Positions 35,646 to 44,796 of a DNA stretch of 64,000 nt are shown one piece after another. The DNA lies in assembly GCA_903913215.1 (NCBI GenBank), contig CAIWKE010000036.1:62001-126000 (forward strand). Reading direction: 5' to 3'. Both the position numbers and the translations under genes were made by a program. Under the pieces are notes generated by a model. It made no database searches. It worked only from the letters and a program-made list of their open reading frames with translations, and had not been told where the DNA came from. Position 1 is the first letter of the stretch. Each line of letters opens with the position of its first letter. Origin of the DNA: an uncultured Holophagaceae bacterium. Lineage in GTDB: Bacteria; Acidobacteriota; Holophagae; Holophagales; Holophagaceae.

Positions 35646-36449
35646 TGCATTCTCCAGCGAAGCGTAGACCTCCGGCCGCCGGTCCTTCAGGGCGGGGAAG
35701 CGCTCCCGCCAGGCCCGGAGCTGGTCCAGGTCCAGGTCGCCCACGACCAGTTCCTCGCCGTCACTGCCCAGGGCCACCACTTCGCCAAAGGCGTCGTGGA
35801 TGGCGGAGGCGCCGGGGTAGTCGAGGCCCAGGGCGTCCTGCCCTACGCGGTTGACGCCGCAGATGGCCATCTGGTTCTCGATGGCCCGGGCGGCCAGGAG
35901 GGTGGACCAGGCCGAGATCCGTCGCCTCGGCCAGTTGGCGGGTACGAAGACCACCTCGGCGCCCCGGGCCGCCAGGGCACGGAAGGGCTCCGGGAAGCGC
36001 AGGTCGTAGCAGATCTGCAGGCCACAGGGGATGCCATCCACTTCGAACAGGGGGCAGTCCTCACCGCCACTGTAGTGCCGGTTCTCCTCGCCGTAGGAGA
36101 AGGGGTGGAGCTTCCGGTAGGTGGCCACCAGGCTGCCGTCCGGGCCGGTGACGAAGGCCGCGTTACGGGGATGGGGCGTGTGGGCTTCCACGGCCGTGCC
36201 CACGAGGTAGATGCCGAATTCCCGGGAGAGAGCTCCGACGACTTCGGTGGTGGGGCCTGGCAGGGGCTCCGCAAAGGGCTCCGGGGCCATGGTGAACCCC
36301 AGGGTGAAGAGTTCTGGGAAGACCGCGATGCGGGCCCCGGCTTCGGCGGCGCGGGCCACCCACGTTCGGGCGCGGGCCAGGTTCGCCTCCGGGTCCTGCC
36401 AGAGGGTGGCCTGCTGAATGAGAGCGACGCGAAGCCGGGAGGGGGCCAT
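35622..36449 (-). CDS. Carbon-nitrogen hydrolase (nitrilase superfamily, omega-amidase-like)
   Basis: A 275 aa enzyme hydrolysing an amide or nitrile C-N bond. The catalytic triad is visible: Glu in FPELFTLGF, Lys in TYRKLHPFSYGEE and Cys in QICYDLRFPEPF. YRKLHPF and the closing VVGDLDLDQL resemble omega-amidase/YafV members. The last residues (ANANRRER) and the stop lie inside a dispersed intergenic repeat, so the natural C-terminus has probably been altered by the repeat. Confidence 0.85.
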   Translation of the reverse strand: MAPSRLRVALIQQATLWQDPEANLARARTWVARAAEAGARIAVFPELFTLGFTMAPEPFAEPLPGPTTEVVGALSREFGIYLVGTAVEAHTPHPRNAAFVTGPDGSLVATYRKLHPFSYGEENRHYSGGEDCPLFEVDGIPCGLQICYDLRFPEPFRALAARGAEVVFVPANWPRRRISAWSTLLAARAIENQMAICGVNRVGQDALGLDYPGASAIHDAFGEVVALGSDGEELVVGDLDLDQLRAWRERFPALKDRRPEVYASLENANANRRER

Positions 36450-36532
36450 GCGATGATCCTACCTGGGCGGTCCCGCTCCTGCCATCGCCCCGGGCTTTCT
36501 AACGCAGTGGCCCCCTTGCAAGGCTCCTGGAC

Positions 36533-38140
36533 ATGTCCTGGCATCACCCCTTCCTCCACCTGCGGGCCCGGATCACCCTCCTGGTGGCAACGGTGCTGGC
36601 CCTGGTGCTGGTGGTGACAGGGGTCAGCGTCAACTGGAAGATCGAGCAGGAGACCCGCGAGAACCTCACGCAGCGCCTGGTGCTGCTGTCCCGCGCCACG
36701 GCGGACTCGGACGCGGTGATCCGCGGGCTCCAGGGCAAGAGCCCCGCCACCGAGGTGCAGACCTATGCGGAGCGCCTGCGGGCGGATACCCTGGTGGACT
36801 ACATCACCGTCATGGACATGAGTGGGATCCGGCTCTCCCACCCGAATCCTGCCCAGATCGGGGCCCGCTTCGCCGGAGGCGACGAGGCGGAGGTGTTCCA
36901 GGGTCGTTCCTATGTCTCTGAGGCCAGGGGCACCCTGGGGCTTTCCTTGCGGGCCTTCACACCCGTCCGGGAGCCCGGCACCGGGCACCAGATCGGCGCC
37001 GTGGCCGTGGGCATCCTGGTGACGGGCCTGGACCACACGGTCCTGAGTGTCCGGAAGCGCGTGGGCCTGGGCGTCCTCATCGGCTTCGCCGCCGGGATGC
37101 TGGGCGCCATGTATGTGGCTGGGCGGATCAAGCGGATCCTCCTGGGAATGGAACCTCAGGAGATCTCCACCATGCTGCAGCAGCGCAACGCCATGCTGCA
37201 CTCAGTGCGGGAGGGCATCATCGGCGTGAACCGGGACCTGGTGGTCACCCTCGTCAACGAGGAGGCCCTCCGCCTCTTCGCCCTGGCGGGCAGCCAGGGG
37301 GAACTGGTGGGCCGGAACGTGGAGGAGGTCCTGCCCAGCTCCCGGCTCCGTGGTGTGGTGGAGAGCGGCATGGCGGAATACGACCAGGAGGGGGACATCC
37401 TCGGGCTGCCCATCCTCACGAATCGGGTGCCGGTCTTTGTGGAGGGGCGCATCTCCGGGGCCGTGGCCACTTTCAGGGATAAGACCCAGGTGAACCTGCT
37501 GGCAGAGCAGCTCACGGGGGTCCGTTTCTACGCTGACGCCCTGCGGGCCCAGACCCACGAGTTCATGAACAAGCTCCACGTGATCCTCGGCCTGGTTCGC
37601 CTGGAGGAATATGAGCGGCTGAACACCTTCATCACGGGGGTGGCCGGACGCTACGACGACGAGGTGGGCTTCGTGGTGCAGCGCATCAAGGATCCCGTGG
37701 TGGCAGGTTTCCTCCTGGCCCGCTTCGCCTCGGCCCGGGAGCAGAACATCCTCATGCACCTGGCCTCGGAGTCCTCGCTGCCACCCGGTGCCAACGAAAC
37801 GCTTTCCCACGACCTCATCACCGTGCTGGGCAACCTGCTGGAGAACGCGGTGGAGGCCATCGGGGCCGGGGCCCCTCGGGAGATCGAGGTTTCCCTCCGG
37901 CCCGAGGGGAACCGCCTGCATCTGTCTGTGGTGGATTCGGGGCCTGGCCTGCCCGAGGATCTGCTGGCCCAGGCCTTCAGCCGGGGCTTCTCAACCAAGG
38001 GCGAGAACCGGGGCTTTGGGCTCTGGCAGGCCGCCCGCACCGTGGAGGCCCGGGGTGGTCAGCTGCTGGGTACCAACCTGGAGGGGGGCGGCGCCGCCTT
38101 CAGGGCTACCCTTGTCCTGGAACCGGGGGAGGAACCATGA
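36533..38140 (+). CDS. DcuS/CitA-type sensor histidine kinase
   Basis: A 535 aa membrane sensor. TM1 is at about 14-35. An extracytoplasmic PAS-like/Cache sensor (about 36-175) has the carboxylate-binding pattern SHPNPAQIGARF followed by EARGTLGLSLRAFTPV. TM2 is at about 178-200, with a cytosolic PAS at about 220-330. The phospho-acceptor His lies in RAQTHEFMNKLHVILGL (about 342), and the HATPase has NLLENAVEAI, DSGPGLP and FSTKGENRGFGL. It is coupled to the response regulator by a 4 nt overlap and precedes dctA, so it probably senses C4-dicarboxylates or citrate. Confidence 0.9.
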   Translation: MSWHHPFLHLRARITLLVATVLALVLVVTGVSVNWKIEQETRENLTQRLVLLSRATADSDAVIRGLQGKSPATEVQTYAERLRADTLVDYITVMDMSGIRLSHPNPAQIGARFAGGDEAEVFQGRSYVSEARGTLGLSLRAFTPVREPGTGHQIGAVAVGILVTGLDHTVLSVRKRVGLGVLIGFAAGMLGAMYVAGRIKRILLGMEPQEISTMLQQRNAMLHSVREGIIGVNRDLVVTLVNEEALRLFALAGSQGELVGRNVEEVLPSSRLRGVVESGMAEYDQEGDILGLPILTNRVPVFVEGRISGAVATFRDKTQVNLLAEQLTGVRFYADALRAQTHEFMNKLHVILGLVRLEEYERLNTFITGVAGRYDDEVGFVVQRIKDPVVAGFLLARFASAREQNILMHLASESSLPPGANETLSHDLITVLGNLLENAVEAIGAGAPREIEVSLRPEGNRLHLSVVDSGPGLPEDLLAQAFSRGFSTKGENRGFGLWQAARTVEARGGQLLGTNLEGGGAAFRATLVLEPGEEP

Positions 38141-38853
38141 TCCGTGTCCTGCTGGTCGAGGATGACCCCATGGTGGCCGAGCTGAACCGGATCTACCTGG
38201 GTCGGGTGGCGGGCTTCGAGACCGTGGCCTCCGTGCGCAGCGCACCCGAGGCCCTGGACCTGCTCCAGTCGCAGAATGTGGACCTGCTCCTGCTGGACAT
38301 CTTCATGCCCGGCCAGAGCGGACTGGACCTCATGAGCGAACTGCGCCGCCTGGAAGTAGATGTGGATGTGATCTTCGTGACTGCGGCGCGGGACACGGCC
38401 ACCATCGATCGGGCTCTGAAGCTGGGGGCCGTCGACTATCTCATCAAACCCTTCGAGTTCGAGCGCCTGGAGCAGGCCCTGGAGCGCTACCGCCAGACCC
38501 ACCACATGATCCGTGGCGGGCAGGTTCTGGACCAGGCGGAGCTGGATCGGCGCCTAGCCCCCAAGCCTCCCGAGGAGCGCAAGCCGGAGGGTCTACCCAA
38601 GGGCTTGGACCGCAACACCCTGGACAAGCTCCTGCAGGCCATCAGCGCCTGGCCTGAGGACTCGCCTTGGTTTACCTCGGAAGAAATCGGCCAGCAGGTG
38701 GGGATCTCCCGGGTCTCGGTGCGGAAGTACTTCGAGTTCCTATGTTCGCTCAAGGTGCTGCGCATGGAACCTGGCTATGGCACGGGGGGCCGCCCAGTAC
38801 ATCGATTCCTCCTTCAGCGGGCCTATCTGTTTGGAGCCCAGCGCAATCTGTGA
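38137..38853 (+). CDS. DcuR/CitB-type response regulator
   Basis: A 238 aa regulator. The receiver domain has acidic residues LLVEDD, phospho-acceptor Asp in [10 protein letters not shown] (about residue 53), FVTAA and [12 protein letters not shown] Pro/Glu-rich linker is followed by a C-terminal HTH ([31 protein letters not shown]) of the CitB/DcuR kind. It overlaps the kinase gene by 4 nt and should activate the dctA gene about 100 nt downstream. Confidence 0.9.
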   Translation: MIRVLLVEDDPMVAELNRIYLGRVAGFETVASVRSAPEALDLLQSQNVDLLLLDIFMPGQSGLDLMSELRRLEVDVDVIFVTAARDTATIDRALKLGAVDYLIKPFEFERLEQALERYRQTHHMIRGGQVLDQAELDRRLAPKPPEERKPEGLPKGLDRNTLDKLLQAISAWPEDSPWFTSEEIGQQVGISRVSVRKYFEFLCSLKVLRMEPGYGTGGRPVHRFLLQRAYLFGAQRNL

Positions 38854-38960
38854 CCTGCGTGCGCTGGGTCGATTACAGAAGTTTCAAAAGGTGGAATCAA
38901 GTTCCAGAACGTGACAACGGGAGCGGCCCAGGCCAGGATATTGAAAACCACCCGAGGGTC

Positions 38961-40235
38961 ATGATGATTAAACGTGCTGCAGGCAAGCTGTACAACTGGG
39001 TCGCGCTCATGATTATTCTGGGCGCCATATTGGGGCACTTCTACCCCGTTGTGGCCGTGAAGATGCAGCCCTTGGCGGATGGCTTCATCGGCCTCATCAA
39101 GATGCTCATCCCGCCCGTGATCCTCTGCAGCGTGGTGCTGGGCATCGCCGGCTCCGGCAGCATCAAGAAGGCCGGCCGCGTGGGCGGCAAGGCCCTCCTC
39201 TACTTTGAGGTGGTGAGCACCTTCGCCCTGGTCGTGGGCTTGGTGATGGCCAACGTCTTCGGCCCCGGTCGCAGCTTCCACGCCGACCCCTCCAAGCTCG
39301 ATCCCAAGCTGGTGGCGGGCTATGTCAGCCAAGCCCAGCACATGACCCTTTCCGAGCACTTGCTGAAGATGATCCCCAAGACCATGTTCAGCGCCTTCAC
39401 GGATGGCGACATCCTTCAGGTGCTGCTCATCTCGGTGCTGCTGGGCTTCTCCGTGGCCGCCATGCCCGAGAAATACAAGGCACCGCTCATTTCCTTCCTG
39501 GAAGGCGTGAGCAAGATGTTCTTCGGCGTCATGCACCAAATCCTCTACCTCGCCCCCCTGGGCGCCGGTGCCGCCATCGCCTTCACCATCGGCAAGTTCG
39601 GCCTCAAGTCCCTGGTGCCCATGGCCCAGTTGATCCTGCTCTTCTACGCCACCTGCGCCGTATTCGTCATCGTGGTTCTGGGCGGTATCGCCCGCATCGC
39701 CGGCTTCAACATCTTCCGGGTGCTGAACTACATCAAGAGCGAGCTGCTGCTGGTTCTGGCCACCAGTTCCTCCGAGTCGGCCCTCATCCCGCTCATGGAG
39801 AAGATGGAGAAACTGGGGCTCTCCAAGTCCATCGTGGGCCTGGTCATTCCCACGGGCTACTCCTTCAACCTGGACGGCACGAACATCTACATGACCCTGG
39901 CTTCGCTCTTCATCGCGCAGGCCCTGGGCATCGAGCTCACCCTCGGCCAGCAGATGGGCATCCTCGTGGTCGCCATGATCACCAGCAAGGGCGCCGCGGG
40001 CGTCACGGGCTCCGGCTTCATCACCCTGGCGGCCACCCTGGCCGTGGTGCCCGGCATCCCCGTGGCGGGCATGGCCCTCATCCTCGGCATTGACAAGTTC
40101 ATGTCCGAAGCCCGCGCCATCACCAACCACATCGGCAACTGCCTGGCGGCCGTGGTGCTGGCCATCTGGGAGAAGGAACTGGACTGGGACAAGTTCCGCA
40201 AGGGCCTGGCCGAGGGAAGCGTTTCCGACATCTAA
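38961..40235 (+). CDS. dctA: C4-dicarboxylate:cation symporter
   Basis: A 424 aa DAACS-family carrier importing succinate, fumarate or malate with Na+ or H+. The signatures are a serine-rich re-entrant loop ([18 protein letters not shown]) and the [19 protein letters not shown] motif, plus [19 protein letters not shown]. The start is ATG at 38961 with a second ATG at 38964; GAGGG precedes. Its placement after the DcuSR-type pair makes dicarboxylate induction likely. The 38854-38960 leader has the small dyad GGAA-TCAAG-TTCC, but no recognised site. Confidence 0.92.
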   Translation: MMIKRAAGKLYNWVALMIILGAILGHFYPVVAVKMQPLADGFIGLIKMLIPPVILCSVVLGIAGSGSIKKAGRVGGKALLYFEVVSTFALVVGLVMANVFGPGRSFHADPSKLDPKLVAGYVSQAQHMTLSEHLLKMIPKTMFSAFTDGDILQVLLISVLLGFSVAAMPEKYKAPLISFLEGVSKMFFGVMHQILYLAPLGAGAAIAFTIGKFGLKSLVPMAQLILLFYATCAVFVIVVLGGIARIAGFNIFRVLNYIKSELLLVLATSSSESALIPLMEKMEKLGLSKSIVGLVIPTGYSFNLDGTNIYMTLASLFIAQALGIELTLGQQMGILVVAMITSKGAAGVTGSGFITLAATLAVVPGIPVAGMALILGIDKFMSEARAITNHIGNCLAAVVLAIWEKELDWDKFRKGLAEGSVSDI

Positions 40236-40289
40236 GCTGCGAGGCTCGCGCCTGAAGGCGCGAAATGGAAAGCAGGTAAAGAAAAAATC

Positions 40290-40375
40290 TCACCACCAAG
40301 ACACCAAGACACCAAGACACCAAGGCACCAAGGCACCAAGAGCAGCGGTTCTTGGTGCCTTGGTGTCTTGGGGCT
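40290..40375. repeat. Intergenic hairpin repeat (acaccaag unit type)
   Basis: Six nearly identical 8 nt units (acaccaag, later gcaccaag) are followed after agcagcggt by the inverted copy tcttggtgccttggtgtcttgg. The stem exceeds 20 bp. It is the most regular member of the family, between converging genes. Confidence 0.75.
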
Positions 40376-40407
40376 GATCCGTTCTGCTTTGCGTGGGTCC
40401 AGCTTGT

Positions 40408-41484
40408 TCAGTCCTTGAATCGCGCTGGATCCAGCAGTCCCCCGGCGGCGCGGCGCAGGAAGCGCTCGGCGGCGAAGGCACCCACAGCCAGGCCGGTGGT
40501 CATGCCGTGGCCGCCCAGGCCTGCGGACCAGAAGAGACGGGGGATCCAGGGATCCCAGCCCAGGGCGAAGCGGCGGTCCGGGGCGAAGGTGCGCAGGCCG
40601 GTCCAGTACCGGGTGACTGGGCGCTCCGCCAGACGGGGGGCCAGCTCCCGGAGGCTGATGAAGAGTCCCTCCAGCACGGCGGGGTCCGTATCGGGCTGGC
40701 GACCCCGCACCGGCAGGGGCACGGAAACTTCTTCGCAGGGGCACATGAGCAGGCCGCCGCTTTCGGGGCGCAGATAGAAGGGACGATCCACCCACCAGGT
40801 CCAGGGCTCCTGGTACGGGTAGGGGGCTCCACTGAAGACCAGGCTGCGCCGCAAAGGCGTGAGGGCCAGGGGGGAGCCTGCCTGGTGGCCCAGTTCTCCA
40901 GCCCAGGCGCCGGCGGCAATGACGAGGCTCTGGGTTCGCAGGGAGCCCCGGTCGGTATCCAGGTCGAAGCCCTCGGCCGTCGGCCGCAGCCCCGTCACGG
41001 CACAGCCGAAGCGCAGCTCCGCGCCCCCGGCCCGAGCCCCTTCGGCGCAATGGGCCAGGAGGCCGGCGATATCAATGACGCCATCACCGGGGATGGCCAG
41101 GTGCTCTGCGGCACGCAGGTCGGGCCCCACCGCTGAGGGCAGACCCTCACCGCGATGGACTTCGATGCCGTGGCGCGCGGCCTCAGCCTCGAAAGCATCC
41201 AGCGGACCCGGTTCCAGGCTGGCCAGGAGGCCCCCGGTGACCGAGAGCAGGCCCGCCTCGGCCAGACGGCGGCGCCCCTCCAGGGCCAGGGCCGTGTGCT
41301 CGTCGCGGCCCGTGAGGGTCCGGGCGATGGCGGCGTTGTGGCCACTGGCGTAGGTGCCGGGCTGGTCCTCGCGGTCCAGGAGGACGATGCCGGTCTGCCC
41401 TGCTCGGGCCAGGTGGTAGGCCAGGCTCAGGCCCGCAATCCCCCCGCCCACGATCACGACCTCGGCCAGCTCAACGTCACCCAT
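40408..41484 (-). CDS. FAD-dependent oxidoreductase (DAO family)
   Basis: A 358 aa protein. The N-terminal dinucleotide-binding motif VVIVGGGIAGLSLAYHLARAG binds FAD. SGHNAAIART is the loop after the first strand, VIAAGAWAGELG is typical of the D-amino-acid oxidase/glycine oxidase family, and the C-terminal WSAGLGGHGMTTGLAVG closes the FAD site. It may oxidise an amino acid, sarcosine or 2-hydroxy acid. No partner genes narrow this down. Confidence 0.82.
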   Translation of the reverse strand: MGDVELAEVVIVGGGIAGLSLAYHLARAGQTGIVLLDREDQPGTYASGHNAAIARTLTGRDEHTALALEGRRRLAEAGLLSVTGGLLASLEPGPLDAFEAEAARHGIEVHRGEGLPSAVGPDLRAAEHLAIPGDGVIDIAGLLAHCAEGARAGGAELRFGCAVTGLRPTAEGFDLDTDRGSLRTQSLVIAAGAWAGELGHQAGSPLALTPLRRSLVFSGAPYPYQEPWTWWVDRPFYLRPESGGLLMCPCEEVSVPLPVRGRQPDTDPAVLEGLFISLRELAPRLAERPVTRYWTGLRTFAPDRRFALGWDPWIPRLFWSAGLGGHGMTTGLAVGAFAAERFLRRAAGGLLDPARFKD

Positions 41485-41605
41485 ACCTTATCCTAGCGTT
41501 GAAAGCCGCGCCGATGCTGAGGCTCCCGCCCGCCCCTGTGATCCCCGTCAAGGTCCGTGTTGCCACAGGAGCGCTGGGCCTATACTGTTGCCTCCGGAGG
41601 TCTCT

Positions 41606-42007
41606 TTGCGGTCGATCCTGCGCGCCATCCTGGCTGTCGCGCTGCTCCTGGGCAGCGGGCTGGGGGACTGGACGCTCGGCACCGCGCAGAGTCCTGCTCA
41701 TGAGTCCTGCTGCTGCGGCATGGCCGCAGATGCGGAAGATACCTGCCCCTGTCCCAAGCCTGAGAACGCACCCCAGAATCAGCGTGGCTCGCAGAATGCC
41801 TGCGCCAATCGCCTAGCCGCCGCAGCCCTGGCCGTCCCCCGCCGGACCGCCCAGGCCCAGCGGCGCGTCGAGCCCCGGCCTGAGCCCGCCCCATGGGCCC
41901 GGGCTGCCTGCGATCAGAGCGACGAGAAGCAGGCGGTTCCCGCGCCCCAAGGCCGCGACCCGGACCTGGGCCGCCACCTGGCTGGCCTGAGCACGTACCG
42001 GATCTGA
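41606..42007 (+). CDS. Small exported cysteine-rich protein at head of the Cus cluster
   Basis: A 133 aa protein. A signal peptide (RSILRAILAVALLLGSGLGDWTLG) is followed by a metal-binding-looking ESCCCGMAADAEDTCPCPKP (six Cys and one Met) and a low-complexity Ala/Pro/Arg tail. The start is TTG at 41606, chosen because GGAGG lies 6 nt upstream. TATACT at 41581 could be its -10. It leads into tolC/cusB/cusA-like genes 70 nt later. I know no named family. A role in periplasmic copper or silver binding is inference. Confidence 0.55.
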   Translation: MRSILRAILAVALLLGSGLGDWTLGTAQSPAHESCCCGMAADAEDTCPCPKPENAPQNQRGSQNACANRLAAAALAVPRRTAQAQRRVEPRPEPAPWARAACDQSDEKQAVPAPQGRDPDLGRHLAGLSTYRI

Positions 42008-42076
42008 TCTGGCTGTGAAGCGAAGCCCTGCCCGCTCATGGGAGCGGGCCTGACCTTGTTTCCTGCGGAGTGATCC

Positions 42077-43450
42077 ATGTCCAGCCCCCTGCGGCTGGTC
42101 CCGGCCCTGGTGCTTGTCGCACCGGTCCTGGCCCAGGCCCCCATTGCCACTTCCTCTGCGGACCCCGTCCTCGCCGCCCTCCTGCAGGAGGCCCTGGCGG
42201 AGTTCCCGGACCTCCAGAAGGCCGACGCCGCCGTGCGCATGGACCAGGAGCGCGTGCCCCAGGCGGGCGTGCTGCCGGATCCCTCGCTGTCCTTCGGCAT
42301 CCAGAACGATGGTTTCCAGAAGCTGCAGATCGGGCGGATGGAGACCAGCTTCTACAGCGTGGCCTTCACCCAGCCTCTGCCCTGGCCCGGCAAGCGCGGC
42401 CTCCGCAAAGACGTGGCGGCCCTGAACGTGGACCTCTCGAAGGCCACCCAGTCCCGGGTGCGCCTGGGCCTGGAGGCCGATGTGCGCCGGGCCTACGCGG
42501 CCCTGCTCCTGGTGCGGGGCCAGCAGGCCCTCCAGGCCCAGCAGAGCCTGTTCCTGGAGCAGGCGGAGCAGCTGGCCCGCACCCGCTACGAAGTGGGGCA
42601 GGGCAGTCAGAGCGAGCTCCTGCGGGCTCAGCTGGAGCGCACCCGCCTGCAGCAGGCCGCCTGGGCCCTGGAGGCCGAGGAACGGACTACCCTGGCGGCC
42701 CTCAACCGCCTGCGTCAGCATGACCCCGCCGATCCCTTCCCCACCACCGCCTCGCTGCTGGACTCGCCAGAACCGGAGCTGCTCAGCCGCGAGGCCCTGG
42801 AGACCCGCAGCCCTGAGCTGGCCGGCGCCCGGGCCAGCGTGCAGCAGACTGAGCGGCAGCTTGAGCTGGCGAAGCTGGACCGCCGTCCCGACTTCGCCAT
42901 CACGGCTGGGCTCATGCCCCGCGGCGGCTTCGACCCCATGTGGCAGGTGGGCGTCAGCATCTCCCTGCCCATCTGGGGCAAGCAGAAGCAGCAGCGGGCC
43001 GTGGCCGAGCACGAGCACCACCGCCAGGGGCAGGGGGCCGAGGTGGCCTCCGTGCGCAGCCTGCTGCGCCAGCGCACCGAGGAGCGGCTCCTCCAGATCC
43101 AATCCCTGCGCCGCAGCCGGGCCCTCTACCAGCAGGGCCTGCTGGTGCAGAGCGAGGCCAGCTTCAAGGCCACCCTGGCCCAGTTCGAGGCGGGGCGCGT
43201 GTCCTTCCTGGGGGCCCTGGAGGCCCTGAATGGCTGGGTGGGGGACCAGGGCGCCTACCTGCAGACTCTGGCCCAGCTTCAGGCCCAACACATCGCCCTG
43301 GCCGAGGCGGGCCTGGGCCCCGCGCCGGGCATCGCGGGCGGCTCCCTGGGCGCCGCCAGCATCGCCGCCAGCTCGGGCACCCCAGCACCCAAGGCTCCCT
43401 CCAAGGCCGCCAAGGCCCAGGACAGCGCCCCTGCTTCCATGAAGATGTAG
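42077..43450 (+). CDS. cusC: CusC-like TolC-family outer-membrane efflux channel
   Basis: A 457 aa protein with a signal peptide (LVPALVLVAPVLAQA) and two OEP repeats. Long alpha-helical stretches are rich in Gln, Glu and Ala, e.g. LEADVRRAYAALLLVRGQQALQAQQSLFLEQAEQLARTRYEVGQGSQSELLRAQ, and the parallel second-half segment contains FKATLAQFEAGRVSFLGALEALNGW. Ends Ala/Lys/Pro-rich. It supplies the exit duct of the tripartite pump encoded with the next two genes. Confidence 0.85.
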   Translation: MSSPLRLVPALVLVAPVLAQAPIATSSADPVLAALLQEALAEFPDLQKADAAVRMDQERVPQAGVLPDPSLSFGIQNDGFQKLQIGRMETSFYSVAFTQPLPWPGKRGLRKDVAALNVDLSKATQSRVRLGLEADVRRAYAALLLVRGQQALQAQQSLFLEQAEQLARTRYEVGQGSQSELLRAQLERTRLQQAAWALEAEERTTLAALNRLRQHDPADPFPTTASLLDSPEPELLSREALETRSPELAGARASVQQTERQLELAKLDRRPDFAITAGLMPRGGFDPMWQVGVSISLPIWGKQKQQRAVAEHEHHRQGQGAEVASVRSLLRQRTEERLLQIQSLRRSRALYQQGLLVQSEASFKATLAQFEAGRVSFLGALEALNGWVGDQGAYLQTLAQLQAQHIALAEAGLGPAPGIAGGSLGAASIAASSGTPAPKAPSKAAKAQDSAPASMKM

Positions 43451-43458
43451 GAGAGACC

Positions 43459-44787
43459 ATGACCCTCGAACAGCCCACCTTCGATGCTAATCAGCCTGCC
43501 GCGTCCCGTTCCAGCTCACCCTTGCGCTCCCTGGCCCTGCTTAGCCTGGGCCTGGTGGCCGGAGCTGGCGGCGTCCTGCTGCTGCGCCGCCCCGCGCCGG
43601 CCGTAGCCGGACAGCCCGAAGCCAAGAAGCAGATGTACCAGTGCCCCATGCACCTCCAGATCATCCAGGACCACCTGGGCACCTGCCCCATCTGCGCCAT
43701 GGACCTGGTGCCCATCGAGCAGGTCCAGGGCGGTGCTTCGGACGTGGCGGGCCTGGCCACGGTCACCATCGATCCGGCGCGCCAGCAGCTCATCGGACTG
43801 CGCACCGCCAAGGTCAGCGAAGGCCCCACGGGCGGCGAGCTCCGCGCCACGGTGCGCCTCGCCGCAGATGAGACCCGGGTGCGCAAGATCAACGTGAAGG
43901 TGGAGGGCTTCGTGGAGAAGCTCTACGCAGACTTCGTGGGGAAGCCCGTAGCCAAGGGGCAACCGCTGTTCAGTGTCTACAGCCCCGACTTCGTGAGCGC
44001 CCAGCGGGAATACCAGCTGGCCCTGAAAACGCAGAAGGCCCTGAGCGGCGGCTCCCTGCACCAGTCTGGCGGGGACCTGCTGGACTCCGCCCGGCGGCGC
44101 CTGCTGCTCTGGGACATTCCCCAGGAGACCCTGGACCGCCTGGAACAGGGCGGAGAGCCGCAAAAGACCCTGGTGTTGCGCTCCCCGATCTCGGGCGTGG
44201 TGACGGCCAAGACCATCGTCGAAGGGGGCCGGGTCTCGCCCGGCGAGGCGCCTCTGGAGATCACGGAACTGGGTCACCTCTGGGCCCTGGCGGACGTCTA
44301 TGAGGCTGAGCTCGCCCGGGTCAAGGTGGGCATGGCCACGGAACTGCGGATGCAGGGCCTGGAGGGGCGCAGCTTCCCGGGCCGGGTGACCTTCATCGAC
44401 GCGGTGCTGGACCCCAAGACCCGTACGGCCAAGGTGCGCATCGAGGTGGCCAACCCCAAGGGCGAGCTGAAGCCTGAGATGTTTGGCGACGCGATCCTGA
44501 AGTCTGGCGCCCGCAAGGGTCTGCTGGTCCCACTGGACGCGGTGCTGGACTCGGGCACCCGCAAGGTGGTCTTCCTGGCCCTGGGCGATGGCAAGTTCGA
44601 GCCCCGAGAGGTGGAGACGGGCCCCGCCGCAGGCGATCAGGTGGAGATCCGCAAGGGCCTCAGCGCCGGGGACGAGGTGGTCACCGGCGCCTCCTTCCTG
44701 GTGGACTCCGAGTCCCGCCTGCGGGCCGCGCTGGCGCAGATGAGCGCCAAGCCTGATGCCCAGCCGGCCACCGGCCACAAGCACTAG
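43459..44787 (+). CDS. cusB: CusB-like RND periplasmic adaptor with heavy-metal-binding N-domain
   Basis: A 442 aa membrane-fusion protein. The N-terminal anchor (SLALLSLGLVAGAGGVLLL) is followed by a heavy-metal-binding motif MYQCPMHLQIIQDHLGTCPICAMDLVP (about residues 61-88, four Cys and several Met/His). Then come lipoyl segments (VNVKVEGFVEKLYADFVGKPVAKG and VLRSPISGVVTAKTIVEGGRVSPG) and the barrel/MP domains, ending in HKH. It starts 8 nt after the channel gene and should hand Cu(I)/Ag(I) to CusA. Confidence 0.9.
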   Translation: MTLEQPTFDANQPAASRSSSPLRSLALLSLGLVAGAGGVLLLRRPAPAVAGQPEAKKQMYQCPMHLQIIQDHLGTCPICAMDLVPIEQVQGGASDVAGLATVTIDPARQQLIGLRTAKVSEGPTGGELRATVRLAADETRVRKINVKVEGFVEKLYADFVGKPVAKGQPLFSVYSPDFVSAQREYQLALKTQKALSGGSLHQSGGDLLDSARRRLLLWDIPQETLDRLEQGGEPQKTLVLRSPISGVVTAKTIVEGGRVSPGEAPLEITELGHLWALADVYEAELARVKVGMATELRMQGLEGRSFPGRVTFIDAVLDPKTRTAKVRIEVANPKGELKPEMFGDAILKSGARKGLLVPLDAVLDSGTRKVVFLALGDGKFEPREVETGPAAGDQVEIRKGLSAGDEVVTGASFLVDSESRLRAALAQMSAKPDAQPATGHKH

Positions 44788-44796
44788 GCGGCCACC

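Noticed and set aside
40290-40375. CRISPR-like or microsatellite array of acaccaag units
   Set aside because: The units are contiguous without spacers and are followed by their inverted copy, so this is a hairpin repeat of the dispersed family.
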